DNA of 64,000 bases from the NCBI GenBank assembly GCA_023212645.1, contig JALBYC010000009.1, forward strand, positions 62,001 through 126,000, in the 5' to 3' direction. This DNA is from Farysia itapuensis. Taxonomy: Eukaryota > Basidiomycota > Ustilaginomycetes > Ustilaginales > Ustilaginaceae. The notes under the pieces are model-generated. The model did no database searches, was not told the origin of the DNA, and was given only the letters and a program-made list of their open reading frames with translations. Shown here piece after piece: positions 20,101 to 29,324 of the stretch (positions are counted from its first letter, which is position 1; every line of letters begins with the position of its first letter). The position numbers and the translations under genes were made by a program.

Positions 20101-20879
20101 TGTAGGTCCTGAAGCGTTCGAACAAGCTCAGCCTTGTCAAGATCAAGCGCAAAGTAATTGACACTTGGGCCATTCTGGGTAAAAGATGGGAGCAACTTGA
20201 GTGCTCGCAGCAGATGGATTGTCTTCTTCAACGAGCCAGCGCCAAGTTCGACAAGAGAATGCGCTCCACAGGCGAGCACACCGTCGAACCCTTCTTCGCC
20301 GTTGACACCGCCATTGAATTCTCCAACTTTGTTGTCGCCCCAGCGTTCTTTGTCGGCCTGGTTGAGCGATTCCTGGCTTGGACCTTGACGCTCGTTCTTA
20401 TGCGGTTCTCGTTCCTTTTGGTAGTCGTTTCTCTTTTGGTGTGTTTGCAGGGTACTGTAGCCAAAGATCCTGAGAGCGATCTCTGAGCCGTGGTCTCTGA
20501 GAATCTGTAGCTCGGCGTTGTAAAGGTAGTATTCGGGCGCTGTTGTGAGCTTGTCGTACAAGAGCAGACCTTGTTCGTCGTACAATATAGTGGTGGGTAG
20601 AGTCTTTCTGTAGGCAAATGTCTGGTCTGTCGAGTTCGAGATCTGTCCGGGAATCACGAGCTTTTGTGAGCGAAGACCTGCAATGATCTCTTGTTTCAGC
20701 TTGTCATCTGCTGAGTCGCTCGACAGACTGTCGGCACCTCCAGAGTACAAATCTAGGAGTGGTGCCGGTCCTAGCGGCTTTGGCGAGATGGGTTGTACCA
20801 CCTTCCTGACTTTCTGCTCGCCCTCGTGAAGGACGGAGTCAAATGCAGCACCCGTGGTGCTAGTGGCAGAGGGGGTCAT
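17106..20879 (-). CDS. EGT1: Ergothioneine synthase Egt1 with an inserted Tad2-type tRNA deaminase
   Basis: One uninterrupted 1257-residue frame. Residues ~65-485 are the EgtD-type histidine N-alpha-methyltransferase, with SAM motif ELGAGSLKKT at 211-220 and FLWLGSSIGNFD at 317-328. Residues ~535-700 are the DinB-like part of the EgtB-type sulfoxide synthase; the likely iron ligands are His579 and the H-x3-H-x-E motif at His677/His681/Glu683. The formylglycine-generating-enzyme-like fold begins at ~776 and runs to ~873. It is then interrupted and resumes at ~1151 (ANVGFRNWHPV) to the end, including GGVWEWTSTPF. Together these modules make ergothioneine from histidine and cysteine, as in Neurospora and S. 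pombe Egt1 (about 800-900 residues). The extra ~270 residues are a complete adenosine deaminase, annotated separately. A possible TATA element on the minus strand (TATATAG, near 20988) lies about 110 bases upstream. Confidence 0.9.
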   Translation of the reverse strand: MTPSATSTTGAAFDSVLHEGEQKVRKVVQPISPKPLGPAPLLDLYSGGADSLSSDSADDKLKQEIIAGLRSQKLVIPGQISNSTDQTFAYRKTLPTTILYDEQGLLLYDKLTTAPEYYLYNAELQILRDHGSEIALRIFGYSTLQTHQKRNDYQKEREPHKNERQGPSQESLNQADKERWGDNKVGEFNGGVNGEEGFDGVLACGAHSLVELGAGSLKKTIHLLRALKLLPSFTQNGPSVNYFALDLDKAELVRTLQDLHAQEASQKDSNQWTIHDGKVGLNGMWATYDAGLDYIGNGGLEQFSTKAGAKEEGKRCFLWLGSSIGNFDRKSAGEFLGKTAKSSMRAGDTMLISIDRRNKPVEISLAYNDPAGLTRDFIMNGLDHVDRVLGGNVLDRSKFEYHDRYNSREGRHESYYRAKEAHTLQIPGESTPITIEKDELIHMEASYKSSERETLNLFDFAGLRVVQKWTDKSDRYDIWLVEKPTFHFSNSMGEHEVAQRLPNDDVNGERDTATVDNGWGGSDLDERAQRAHTLGLPDVRDWKIMWDAWNCVTLTMIPRDLLHEKPIDLRHICLFYLGHIPAFIDIHISNNLKAPHTNNHFSAIFERGIDPHMDDITKCNPHSEVPTRPEDWPTLEEILQYQCSVQQRVEKIYDDVAKGDLVMNRRLARMLWMTLEHINLHLETLLYMLIQSPKVQAPAGFTAPDWASLSRVWDGEFAKRGADLALDQVFRFEAGPIMLGHDDDESQDFDIVASKPSNSTDDLNDQLGRPEFGWDNEHPRRLVKTGAFKISSLPISNSQYLDFMRSTGLTDAPSSWVKSSEGDSYRIRTFYGPVSMDVAKHWPVQASGKQLAAYAAHKGGRLPSHAELRRLFDAPPEALVLDLTVSPFGKDDGRDDHQDSGVDPPGLQPPPARGSAAKYVPREQQADEDLKWMQEALAMAQEALDANEVPVGGVFVRNGEVIARGRNRTNELLNATRHAELEAIDYILSILPPSSDNFALDPHSCLPGDNPFKDTTLYVTIEPCIMCGAALRQVGIQRVVFGAGNERFGGNGSVLGLHDDEAILSSPGYESVGGYLRDEAIMMLRRFYITENTNAPNPQSKARRVLKTNIQPPGVSMHGSGEHPNGHSKSGSRDGRRSSTNPTQAQAAPSANVGFRNWHPVPATLPRYDSDGTLLPGHNGGVWEWTSTPFAAYDGFQPSQLYPGYSSDFFDEKHSVVIGGSYATAPSVAGRRTFVNYYQTSYPYIFGGGRVVWDDKA
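17559..18113 (-). other. Tad2/ADAT2-like adenosine deaminase domain nested in Egt1
   Basis: Residues ~923-1107 of the Egt1 frame form a whole cytidine/adenosine-deaminase-fold domain. It has EVPVGGVFVRNGEVIARG, the zinc/proton-shuttle motif HAE (His978, Glu980), and PCIMC (Cys1024, Cys1027). The sequence then reads NERFGGNGSVL and a Tad2-like end (GYESVGGYLRDEAIMMLRRFY, then SKARRVLK). In eukaryotes Tad2 pairs with Tad3 to convert A34 to inosine in tRNA anticodons. The domain is flanked by Gly/Pro/Ser/Asp-rich linkers (~885-922 and ~1110-1150), consistent with insertion into a surface loop of the host fold. There is no stop codon, frameshift or clear splice pair at the borders. Whether both activities come from one polypeptide is unknown. 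Confidence 0.88.
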
Positions 20880-21792
20880 TGTGATGTCTGAACTTCAACA
20901 CGCTTAAGCAAACCCGAGTGGTCAACGTCTTGAGCGACAAGGAGTGGGAAGAGAGTGTAATCTCTTTGGCTCTGCCCAGGAAACACTATATATGGATCTC
21001 AAAAGTACATTGCAGATCGTTCGACTGGCACCTGGCGCAATGTGTCAATCCGGCGTTGGCAACACGGGGAACCCTTAAAACCGTTGGTGGAGGTTACAAT
21101 TTCGGCGGACCATCCGACAATACAAACCGGAAGCAAGATGACAAGACACTTTGTGAAGAACAATACAAATGACGGGGTAATAGCTCGCCAAGGTTGGGTG
21201 GGTGACTGCCCGAAATGCTCTTATTCGCGATCCTCGACGGCATGCACGTCCACACAGGCACGGACCCAGAAACGCATGATTACTCTCAGACTCAGCACTG
21301 TGAACAAGTCAAGGCAAAGCAATGAGATGAAGCAGACTTTCCCTGTCAACTTTCGCGTCGGTTTGCCTGGATTTCTGCTCAGCATCGGACGCTTTCTTAA
21401 CGCTCCGCGGATTGCATGCATTTAGTCGTGGTTGACTTTCGGATCACCTTCTGCGCAGCAACACGTAGCAAAGTTACCTCAGGCTGCGCAGCTTCATCAC
21501 CTCATTTCAACCCGGGTCCAACCGTCTGACAAGCGGTACAACGTGGATGCAATCGTGAGATTATGTGAAATGCGAGCTTGTTTTTGATAGAGGTACAAAG
21601 GAGGGTTTGTCGATGGGACAACCCATCGCACGGAAAAAAGGGGACGGAATCAACGCAAGCTCGACGATGATACCGTCACAGTGCAAGGCCGCATGATGCT
21701 ATGGTAGCTGATGCGACAAGAGGAGAGACGATGACTGGTTGACAGCCGACCAAATGCATCAGTCGGACAAATCTAAGCAATGTGATGAGCAA
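20880..21792. other. Intergenic: EGT1 promoter and RPL31 3' flank
   Basis: No gene supported. The left part is the EGT1 promoter, with a TATATA-like sequence near 20988. The right part is the 3' flank of RPL31. Short open frames here have no recognisable content. Confidence 0.4.
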
Positions 21793-22173
21793 TTACTCCT
21801 GGTCGATGACCGTGGTCTGGAGGCCCTTGGCGTTGCCGAGTCCGAGAACGGGCATGGCGTAAGTGTAGAGCTTCTCCTTAGCACCTTCGTCATCGTTACG
21901 CTTGCGCTCGAGGCGCACGCGCAATCGGCGGGGGAAGTTCTTAACACCGTATTTCCACACCTCCTGGTTGAGCTTAGGGTCCAGACGGACATCCTTGGTG
22001 CCCATAGCCTTCTGGGCAAACACGACGACCTCCTTGATGGCCTTAGGTGCTCGCTTCTTGAACTGAGTGTCGTGGCATCGTCGGTGAAGGTTGACGGTGT
22101 ACTCGCGGGTCACGACATCGTTGAGCGCAGAGCGGGTCTTCTTGCCCTTTTGAGACTTGTCCTTGGGAGCCAT
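21793..22173 (-). CDS. RPL31: 60S ribosomal protein L31 (eL31)
   Basis: A 126-residue protein of the large ribosomal subunit located near the polypeptide exit tunnel. It contains [46 protein letters not shown], and [27 protein letters not shown], all family hallmarks, and is close to the usual length. The start at 22173 follows immediately after an AG. Upstream in the sense direction is TACTAAT and a pyrimidine tract, so the ATG probably sits at the 5' edge of an exon, with an intron in the 5' UTR (see separate entry). The upstream part of the open frame beyond this ATG is not coding. Confidence 0.95.
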   Translation of the reverse strand: MAPKDKSQKGKKTRSALNDVVTREYTVNLHRRCHDTQFKKRAPKAIKEVVVFAQKAMGTKDVRLDPKLNQEVWKYGVKNFPRRLRVRLERKRNDDEGAKEKLYTYAMPVLGLGNAKGLQTTVIDQE

Positions 22174-22570
22174 CTGTGGACGTGGCAGAAGTGGAATGAT
22201 TAGTATCGCATATTTCTGAACAGATTCGCTGGCCAACGCCCGCGTCCTCATCCCTGTCATGTCAACAGCGCAGCGAAGACTGTTTGTTTCCATCAAACAC
22301 AAAGCAACAGCATGAGCTGTCGGCTGGACGAGCCTGATCTCTTCTTGCTGTCTGAGCAGGAGCGACACGAGCTATGTGGCACGGCTGAGTCTTCCACTGC
22401 TTTGACGCCGTAGAACATGAATATACGTGATACTAAAGTCGAAGCCTGATGCCTTTGGTCGAGCTTTCTACTGCGGACTGACGGCTATGCTGCTACACCA
22501 GTATCATGGCCGGTTCTGCGCTGGTACTGTGACATGGTGGCGTGGCGGTGGTCGATGCTGCAACACTTAC
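22174..22570 (-). other. Probable 5' UTR intron of RPL31
   Basis: In the sense direction the ATG is directly preceded by CCACAG, with a branch-site-like TACTAAT about 35 bases before it. The nearest strong donor is GTAAGT at 22570-22565. Together they define a 397-base intron whose removal places a short untranslated exon just downstream of the promoter elements near 22.7 kb. First introns in ribosomal-protein genes are common in fungi. Confidence 0.5.
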
Positions 22571-23014
22571 TGTTGATATCGGTCTGAAGGTGATGGGATA
22601 TGGGTAGAAGCAACGCTCACAGCTCAAGTTTCGAGATTGGCGGACGCAATTCGCGGTTCTTCGTTGGCGGGCGTTCGTGGGCCAAGCTCTCACACGCCGG
22701 CACCGAGGCCAAAATTCTTATCCTTCACGTGCTTGATTATAGTTTTTCAAGGCTGCTCACGTGACTTTCTCACTAAATCGTACGAGTGCTTCGTGGCGAA
22801 TTTCACTCTAACATTCGCACTACAAACAATTTTGCGATTTTGATCTTGCCCATTGCCCAGTTGCCTGGCAAGAGTGGCGGCTATGGGAACAGCTTACAGA
22901 CGGATGACTGCAGTTTGCAACGTGCTGGGATTCTGCTGGACTACATGTTGTAATGAGCAATGCTATGGGTAAAAGAGTAAGACAAGTTTACAGATGATGC
23001 GGTCGAGTGCTGTC
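22571..23014. promoter_or_regulatory. RPL31 promoter with paired CACGTG sites; eIF3h 3' flank
   Basis: Two CACGTG E-boxes lie at 22726-22731 and 22758-22763, 32 bp apart (about three helical turns). A GGCCAAAATTC element lies at 22707-22717, some 140 bases upstream of the proposed first exon boundary. Such E-boxes bind Cbf1-type bHLH factors, which regulate ribosomal-protein genes in some yeasts. The remainder up to 23014 is the 3' flank of the eIF3h gene. Confidence 0.45.
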
Positions 23015-24351
23015 CTAGATCGCACCGGTTTTGGCGGCGTTGAGTTGTACGACACCAATAGCGGCTGTCTCAGCCAGACGCTTGGCAGCGCTGTCAATTT
23101 GGCCGAGGAGCAGAGTGGATTCGAGACGCGAAGGTTCGGCAGGGATCTTGAACAGACGATTGACGTCCTCGATTGGCAAAGCGGAAAGACCTTGCGATTC
23201 TCGTACAGCGTTCTCGGCTTTCTTCCGTGCGAGGTATGCTTCGGCTTTCGCCTTCTCACGTCCGAGCTGGCGTGCCTGAAATCCGACATTGCCTGCTTCA
23301 GCAGCATGCTCTTCCATGATTTCGAGCGTCGACTCGAGCGAAGAGGCAAGAACTGGCTCGAGGGCGAGATTCAAGGATGTGTAAGAGGGACCGAGAGCTG
23401 CGGTGGGTGGGTCACGAAGCAATTCGGACATTTTGGGCTCTACGATCGACGGTCCAGCAGGGCTTGGTGTAGAGATGCTGCTGAGGAAGGCATCGAGAAG
23501 GGCGGTGTTTCGGAAAGTGACAGGGATCTCAACCAGGATGTTTGCAAAGGTGAGCTTGTGATCAATCAAGCTCTGGGTGTGGAATTTGCCCTTGCGGTGC
23601 GCATCGACAAAAGCGGGTGACAATCGGTAAGCCTTGACGGATGTGTTTCCTTGCGCAGACTGCGCCAAATCGTGCACAATGAGGACACCCTTGCCACGGC
23701 CGCTTGCGCCACCGCGCTCCATGAGCCCGGTAATCGCTGCCAAGCCTTCCACAACTGTTGAGTTCAAGAAAGCTCCGAGGAAGCATCCTTGATATAGACC
23801 AACGGGATTGGCATCGGCATTGACGTCTTGCAGCATGCGAACCATGTCGGCAGTGTACTTTGTGGCTGTCATGAAAGTAAAGCATACGGAAATGTTGTAA
23901 GCATCGCAGCCGTTGTTACGAAAGGCGGTACTGAGCACTGATTGTAGCGAGCTTGCCATTGTCATGGCGCCCTTTCAGTGTGTACGCATTCTTTGCTGTA
24001 CTTACCATTCCGGCTGCTGCGGTCTTCCTCCTCTTCACGGTCACCTCCACGGTTCGAGTTGGGCAGAGCAAACGCGTTCGAGACTTCTAGAGTACCTCCG
24101 AGGTCCATGCCCAGAAGCGCGCCGGCGGCAGAGTAGGGATGCGCATCGCGACAGTGCTTGACGATCTTTGTCAGAGCAAGACCGTCAAGACGAACCGAGG
24201 TGATAACGTCCGAGTCGAGCTCGAGTGCTTCGATCGCCGCGCGGTCAAGCTCGTTCTTCATGTCGAGCTTCGCCGGTGTCTTCGGCTCTACAGACGCAGC
24301 GGCGGCATTGTTGTTGGCTGCGGCCAGACCTGCTCTTGCGGCTGCTAACAT
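23015..24351 (-). CDS. Translation initiation factor eIF3 subunit h
   Basis: MPN-domain subunit of the eIF3 complex, which acts in 43S recruitment and scanning. Exon 1 is 24351-24006 (115 codons plus one base) and the preferred exon 2 is 23865-23015, giving 398 residues. The intron has donor GTAAGT and acceptor CATGACAG. The MPN fold starts about residue 48 (SVRLDGLALTKIVKHC). The family traits KYTADMVRMLQDVNADANPVGLYQG and AQGNTSVKAYRLSPAFVDA follow, and the C-terminal part is coiled-coil-like, ending near LLLGQIDSAAKRL. It lacks a JAMM metal site, as expected for subunit h. A second in-frame AG at 23938 would add 24 residues. The upstream extension of the frame starts at GTG, so the first true ATG (24351) was chosen. 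Confidence 0.9.
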
Positions 24352-26168
24352 TGCGCGAGTATGAGAGACTAAAAGCAGTTGGTGTCTGAGCACTTGTAAG
24401 CTTGATGAAGCAGCGACGAGATTGTGATTGTGGTTCGCAAATTCTCACTTCTTCTCACTTTCCCAGAGCCGAAGCGTAGAAGCGTACGAAGCGTGTTTCG
24501 CAATTTCTAAGTCTAACAAAATACCTCAAAAGGTTTGAAAGCGCGAAAGCATGGCGCAAATGGCACCGCAACGATCTGAGCCCTTGGTGGGGACACCAAG
24601 ACCTTCGCCTGAAGAAAGAGGCTCAGAGCATGCCAGGTCATGTATGGGCTCGACTCTCATGTCATGAAGGTCTTCTAACAGGTAGCTCGAGTTTGTTATG
24701 GACTTTTGAGAGCATTTCACATTTGTGGGGAGATTGGTGTCTGGAAGCAAATTGAGGCAAAATAATGGCATCAAAACTGTCCGAATAATTCAACCTCCTA
24801 GGTGCAGATCAAAACCATGTACAGTTTGCAGCCGCAGACCCGATGTGTCATACACGCAGACAAAGTGACTGATGACAACACAGGTACTTGATGAACACCG
24901 AGCAAGATGACAAGAACAGAGATAACAAAGCTTCATAAAGCACGTAGAGCGCTGCACACAAAGACCGAGGCTGGTCAAGCATGACAATAAAGGACGATGC
25001 ACTAGATTCGGTCGAGAGCATACTCTAATTGGAGCACTGCGACTTCAAGGCTCTTGCTTGCAAACGCAGGCTCTGCTGCATTGCTACATGCTTCTGCACA
25101 TCCAGCGAATTCGACATACTCTGGAGGAGACCTACTAAATTGCGGTAGGCTTGCGACAGCAACACTGCCGGATGTGGCAGGCCTTCGGCAATGCCAGCGT
25201 GACGCGTGACGCATGATTGATCGACATACCTTATCGACATGGTTTTGACACGGACCTCCGATACTAAGCGGAGTGTGTGAGAATCGGCGAGACCCATGCT
25301 TGCCGTTGCACAATTGTGGCATGCAAAGCTACACATCCGACAGTCAGGGTCCAGATGCCCTTGACGAGTGTTTAGACTTGTGCAGCAGCCGTGTACAACT
25401 TGCCAAACTCTTCGGAATGTCGGGCGTAAACAAAGGGAAGTATACCAAAGCGTCTTCCCAGAAAGCACCTCCGACGTGATGTCTCGCACATGCTCTCAAT
25501 TTAGCGTTCAGCTCGCCTATAGGCGCAGGCGCAGTGTGACATCCGTTCACTACAAACTCATACCTTACCGCGCCAATTTGGCTTGCGCGCTTATTGATCG
25601 TGCAGAAAGCACGGCTAGACGCTTGCCTGACGGACGAACGGTCTAATCGAGGGCAAATCTTTGCCTTTGTTCCGTCCGTGTCCGGCAGAGCAGCAGGTCT
25701 TTGAATCGAGCCCCGCGGCCATCAGTCACATTATGGCGCTCTGCTATGCAAGTTCGCATGTGGTCTTGCGCAGAAGCACTGCCCAATCTGTCTGCTTGCA
25801 AACCTATCAAAGTAGGCAGAGCTAGGATGGTAGTTTTTTGCATGTCCTAGAGAGTTAGGTTTGGGGGAACCGGCAACGGCACCTTCATCATTGAGTTGCA
25901 GAGCTTTCGTCTGTACCACCAGGCCCCCCTCTGTCCACTCACGTTACTATTGACCAAAGTCAGCTAGCTTCTTGCATCTCATAAACTGCCTCCGTCCCGC
26001 TGTCCTCCGCACAAGCCGTTTCAGGGCGCCCCGCCTTCATTCGCGCAAACCCTGCGGCATGACTGCCGATCTGCTGCAGACCAACTATATAGATTCACGA
26101 AGCTGCTATCCAGGCAATTCTCTGCTTCCCTCTCTCGACTCCGCAGGCCCGGATTGGAATCTCGAATC
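24352..26168. other. 1.8-kb intergenic region
   Basis: Promoters of two divergently transcribed genes (eIF3h and the TMEM198-like gene). I found no open frame with recognisable content and no tRNA-like B box. Near the right end are TATATAG (26088) and a 37-codon upstream open frame (annotated separately). A non-coding RNA cannot be excluded. Confidence 0.4.
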
Positions 26169-26172
26169 ATGA
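26059..26172 (+). promoter_or_regulatory. Upstream ORF overlapping a start codon as ATGA
   Basis: A 37-codon frame starting ATGACTGCC ends with TGA at 26170-26172. That stop overlaps the main ATG at 26169 in the ATGA arrangement seen in termination-reinitiation systems. A TATATAG sequence at 26088 lies inside it. If that is the functional TATA box, the uORF start would not be in the mRNA, so its role is uncertain. Confidence 0.3.
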
Positions 26173-28937
26173 TGCTGCTGCTGCTGGTCAAGGTGGTATG
26201 TGCTTTATGCATCGGTGTTGTCCATGCTCAGCAGCCGTCTGCGACGCAAAATACCACGTCCATCACCTCGAGTGCCAGGCTCTTGTCGACGCAGATCTCG
26301 ACCATCACAACGACACTCGCCTCTGGGCAGTCGCTTCCCACCAGTCTCACACTTGGGGCTACTCATAATGGAAGTGTCTACTTTGTGCCTGTTACGACCG
26401 TAGTCCCGGTGACCACGTGGTCAACTTCGAGTGCCTCGACCAGCGCCACCTCCGTGCCGCCTTCCTCTAGCACCTCAGCAGCTCCTACTAGTGCAAAGAC
26501 TCTGTCGACTCTTCCTCTGCACACGGTCATCGACCCTACCTTTGGCGTCCTGGGCGGCCTCTTCATCTTGGCCGGTCTGCCTATGACGTTCTATGGCCAC
26601 CGAAACAGATGGTCAAGCTATTTCTTATCTGGCTTCTTTGCCGCGTCACTCGTTTGTATTTCAATCATCCTTAAAGTCGGTGTCATACCTGCAGTTAATC
26701 CGCCATCAAAAGGTATACGGGGTCTCTTTCTAGTAGCTGCTGTGGTATCTGGAGCAATCGGTGGTGTCCTCTCCATCTTGTTCTGGAGAGGCGCAGGACT
26801 GTTCGCTTGCGGACTGGGCGGTTTCTTCTTCGCTCTTTTTCTCCAGGCCGTGAGACCTGGCGGCCTCATCGAATCAGTAGGGCTGCGGTATGTCCTTTAC
26901 ATCGGCCTGTTTGCGGCTTTCTTCTCCGTCAGCTGCATACAGAGGGTACACGCTCTCACTCTGGCTCTGGCTACGGCGATTATCGGAGCTACTGCACTCA
27001 CGCTCGGGGTCGATTGCTTCTCTACGCAAGGTTTGAAAGAGTTCTACATTCGCAATATTGGATTTGATGTGCTTTTTGCATCAAAGTATCCTCCAACGTT
27101 TCAAGATGGGCGTTTCCCGCTGGTGCAAGGGATGCAAATCGAACTAGGCGTGTTGGGGGCTCTCATCATCATGGGGGTCGCATTTCAGCTTCGTCTCTGG
27201 TCTGATCTTCGCCAGCAATTGGAGGTCTTGAGGCGTTCGGATCAGCGCCGAAACGTGCGATCCAAGGCGGAGCGGGCTGCCCGAGCTGTGGCGCACAGCG
27301 CCAAGCACGATCTTGCCATCTGGGAAGCCCGACACGGGTACATGAAGACAGCCAGCAATATCTCTCGGGATGAAGAAAACTTGGCTGATAGCCCCAACGA
27401 TGAGAAGCCACGAGGGAGGTCTTTCTCCTTTGCGACTCTGCCTCGATCCAATCTGAGTGTCACTCAACTGCAAGGGTCGTCACACTGGGACGAGAAACGC
27501 CTTGACTCACCCACGTCGCCCGAATTCGCCATTGACCCAGATCTTGCATTCCCGACTGCCAGATCGAGCGTTCGCAAGTCAAACTTTGTCGAATATCTGA
27601 AGAAAGGACCAGAGAAAGTCGAAAGTCCAAGTCCGCGTTTACAAGTCGACCTCAACGCAGACCCGTTACAGTTGGGTTTCGCGAACGATTCTTCCGCAGT
27701 GAGGACGACAATCGGGGTCTTCCCTATGCAAGACCGTCAGGAAAAGAGTTATCTTCATCTTACAGGTAGCTTGTTTCCATCTCCACCGGCGCAATCTCTA
27801 GACATCCAAAGGGTACCCGTCATTCCGCAGGCGCCAGTCTCGTTTCGCACCCGTTCGGCTTCGACTGCAGCTCTCATGGATAATTCTGCCGACTTTCTCA
27901 GTCTGCCCAAAGGTGCAGATTCCGTTCCACCGTCTGTGCCTGCCCCGAAGTTCTCAGTCAATTTGCCGACTTCAGATCGATGGACACTGGATCTCGGCAT
28001 GCCCACTGTATCGACGGCATTACCAGATCTTCCAGCTCCAACTGCTAGCAAAACGAGTCACACATACATTGCCGACAACCGCCTATTGTCGCATGAGCGA
28101 TCTCAGTCCATGCCGATGGGCGCTAGCTACGATCTTAGTTTTCGGTCACCAAAGACGCGGCCCGTGATGCAAGACATGAACATAGTTCATCGTCAAAAAG
28201 AAGGTCACGACAGAATGTCGACGGATGGTCGTCAGGTGAAAGTTTCAGCGACTCATCACTTTGTCAATGTGCGTCGTGACACGAAAACGGCAGAGCCATG
28301 GTCGGATCACGGAGCAGCCGAGGATGAGGTGACTCCACGTGTCAAGAGGAACAGCGCTGAGCCGCCATCACGCATTCGAACCATGTCTGTTGAGGAGCTA
28401 GGGGCGAGACATCGTGCTAAGCTGGCTGCTTTACAGAAGCCTGCAACTGCAACAGTGCAAGAAGCCGACTTGCTGCGCAAAGCAAAGGAAGCATGGGATC
28501 GAAAGCAAGCGATCGAAAGACAAAGGATGCAGCAACGAGAAACGAATAAAGCCGGCTCTGCATTATACGCAGATGATGCAACAAGACAGTCCAAGACTCT
28601 TAATGCCTCGCTGCTCGACGTCGTCGAAACGGAGAGCCGAAGATCGACGGGACTCGACCGAGCTGCAGAATGGAGCAAATCAATTTCTGGTACAAGGCAG
28701 CTAGATCCTCAAGTCGCGCTTCCCTCTATCCCTGCGTCTGCTCCGGGGACCCTGCCAACTTCGTCGACCGAAGACGTTGCGACCCACAATCCGAATTCCT
28801 TCTCAGTCCTACCGTCTTCACCCACCAACATGCTCACAGACACGGATCGACGACGCTTGAGTCAGGGAGCTGGCAAACGCACTCAGCAACGAAACAGTCG
28901 ACCGCTGCTCGACTTTAAGCTGCCAGTGACTAAGTAG
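26169..28937 (+). CDS. TM7S3/TMEM198-like multi-pass membrane protein
   Basis: A 922-residue intronless protein. It opens with a signal peptide (MMLLLLVKVVCALCIGVVHAQ), followed by a Ser/Thr-rich, likely glycosylated segment to ~residue 120. From about 125 to 330 there are roughly seven hydrophobic helices separated by short turns (FGVLGGLFILAGLPMTFYG and onward, many small residues). This matches the TM7S3/TM198-like domain (DUF4203) of fungal proteins. The remaining ~570 residues are charged and Ser-rich, with a predicted coiled coil near RAKLAALQKPA and EAWDRKQAIERQRMQQRE, and are presumably cytosolic. Molecular function is unknown. The frame extends upstream only through a TTG, so the ATG at 26169 was chosen. 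Confidence 0.75.
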   Translation: MMLLLLVKVVCALCIGVVHAQQPSATQNTTSITSSARLLSTQISTITTTLASGQSLPTSLTLGATHNGSVYFVPVTTVVPVTTWSTSSASTSATSVPPSSSTSAAPTSAKTLSTLPLHTVIDPTFGVLGGLFILAGLPMTFYGHRNRWSSYFLSGFFAASLVCISIILKVGVIPAVNPPSKGIRGLFLVAAVVSGAIGGVLSILFWRGAGLFACGLGGFFFALFLQAVRPGGLIESVGLRYVLYIGLFAAFFSVSCIQRVHALTLALATAIIGATALTLGVDCFSTQGLKEFYIRNIGFDVLFASKYPPTFQDGRFPLVQGMQIELGVLGALIIMGVAFQLRLWSDLRQQLEVLRRSDQRRNVRSKAERAARAVAHSAKHDLAIWEARHGYMKTASNISRDEENLADSPNDEKPRGRSFSFATLPRSNLSVTQLQGSSHWDEKRLDSPTSPEFAIDPDLAFPTARSSVRKSNFVEYLKKGPEKVESPSPRLQVDLNADPLQLGFANDSSAVRTTIGVFPMQDRQEKSYLHLTGSLFPSPPAQSLDIQRVPVIPQAPVSFRTRSASTAALMDNSADFLSLPKGADSVPPSVPAPKFSVNLPTSDRWTLDLGMPTVSTALPDLPAPTASKTSHTYIADNRLLSHERSQSMPMGASYDLSFRSPKTRPVMQDMNIVHRQKEGHDRMSTDGRQVKVSATHHFVNVRRDTKTAEPWSDHGAAEDEVTPRVKRNSAEPPSRIRTMSVEELGARHRAKLAALQKPATATVQEADLLRKAKEAWDRKQAIERQRMQQRETNKAGSALYADDATRQSKTLNASLLDVVETESRRSTGLDRAAEWSKSISGTRQLDPQVALPSIPASAPGTLPTSSTEDVATHNPNSFSVLPSSPTNMLTDTDRRRLSQGAGKRTQQRNSRPLLDFKLPVTK

Positions 28938-29324
28938 TCTGCACATCATGAATCGTATCTCCTAGTGTATTTACTTCCACTGCTGGCTGCTAGAAAGCGA
29001 ACGCACACATGCGAGCGATGATGATAGTGTACGTGTCAGAATATGCGGCAATTGAAAAACGTGCGGCGTGCCCGCAAAAGCCGCTTGTTGGGGACAATTT
29101 GGGATGCGGGAAAATGCTGCAATCAGCGGTTCGGCTACTCCGACAGATCTTGATGGTCAACTGAACGATCTCTCCTGTTGGAAGAATTTGACGAGTTCTT
29201 ATCTCGGCTCTTGGCGTGAAGTCTGATTACCATCTCTCTCTCGCACACACGACCGTAGGCACTTGTTGCTCTCAATTGAATCTCAACCTCTTCAAAAGGG
29301 CTCCTTGTCTTGCCTCTACGCTGA
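28938..29324. other. Intergenic between TMEM198-like gene and carbonic anhydrase
   Basis: Contains the 3' end of the upstream gene and the carbonic anhydrase promoter. No further gene or clear TATA box was seen. Confidence 0.4.

Noticed and set aside
25025..25489. 154-aa minus-strand open frame between eIF3h and the TMEM198-like gene
   Set aside because: Composition is not gene-like and no motif was recognised.
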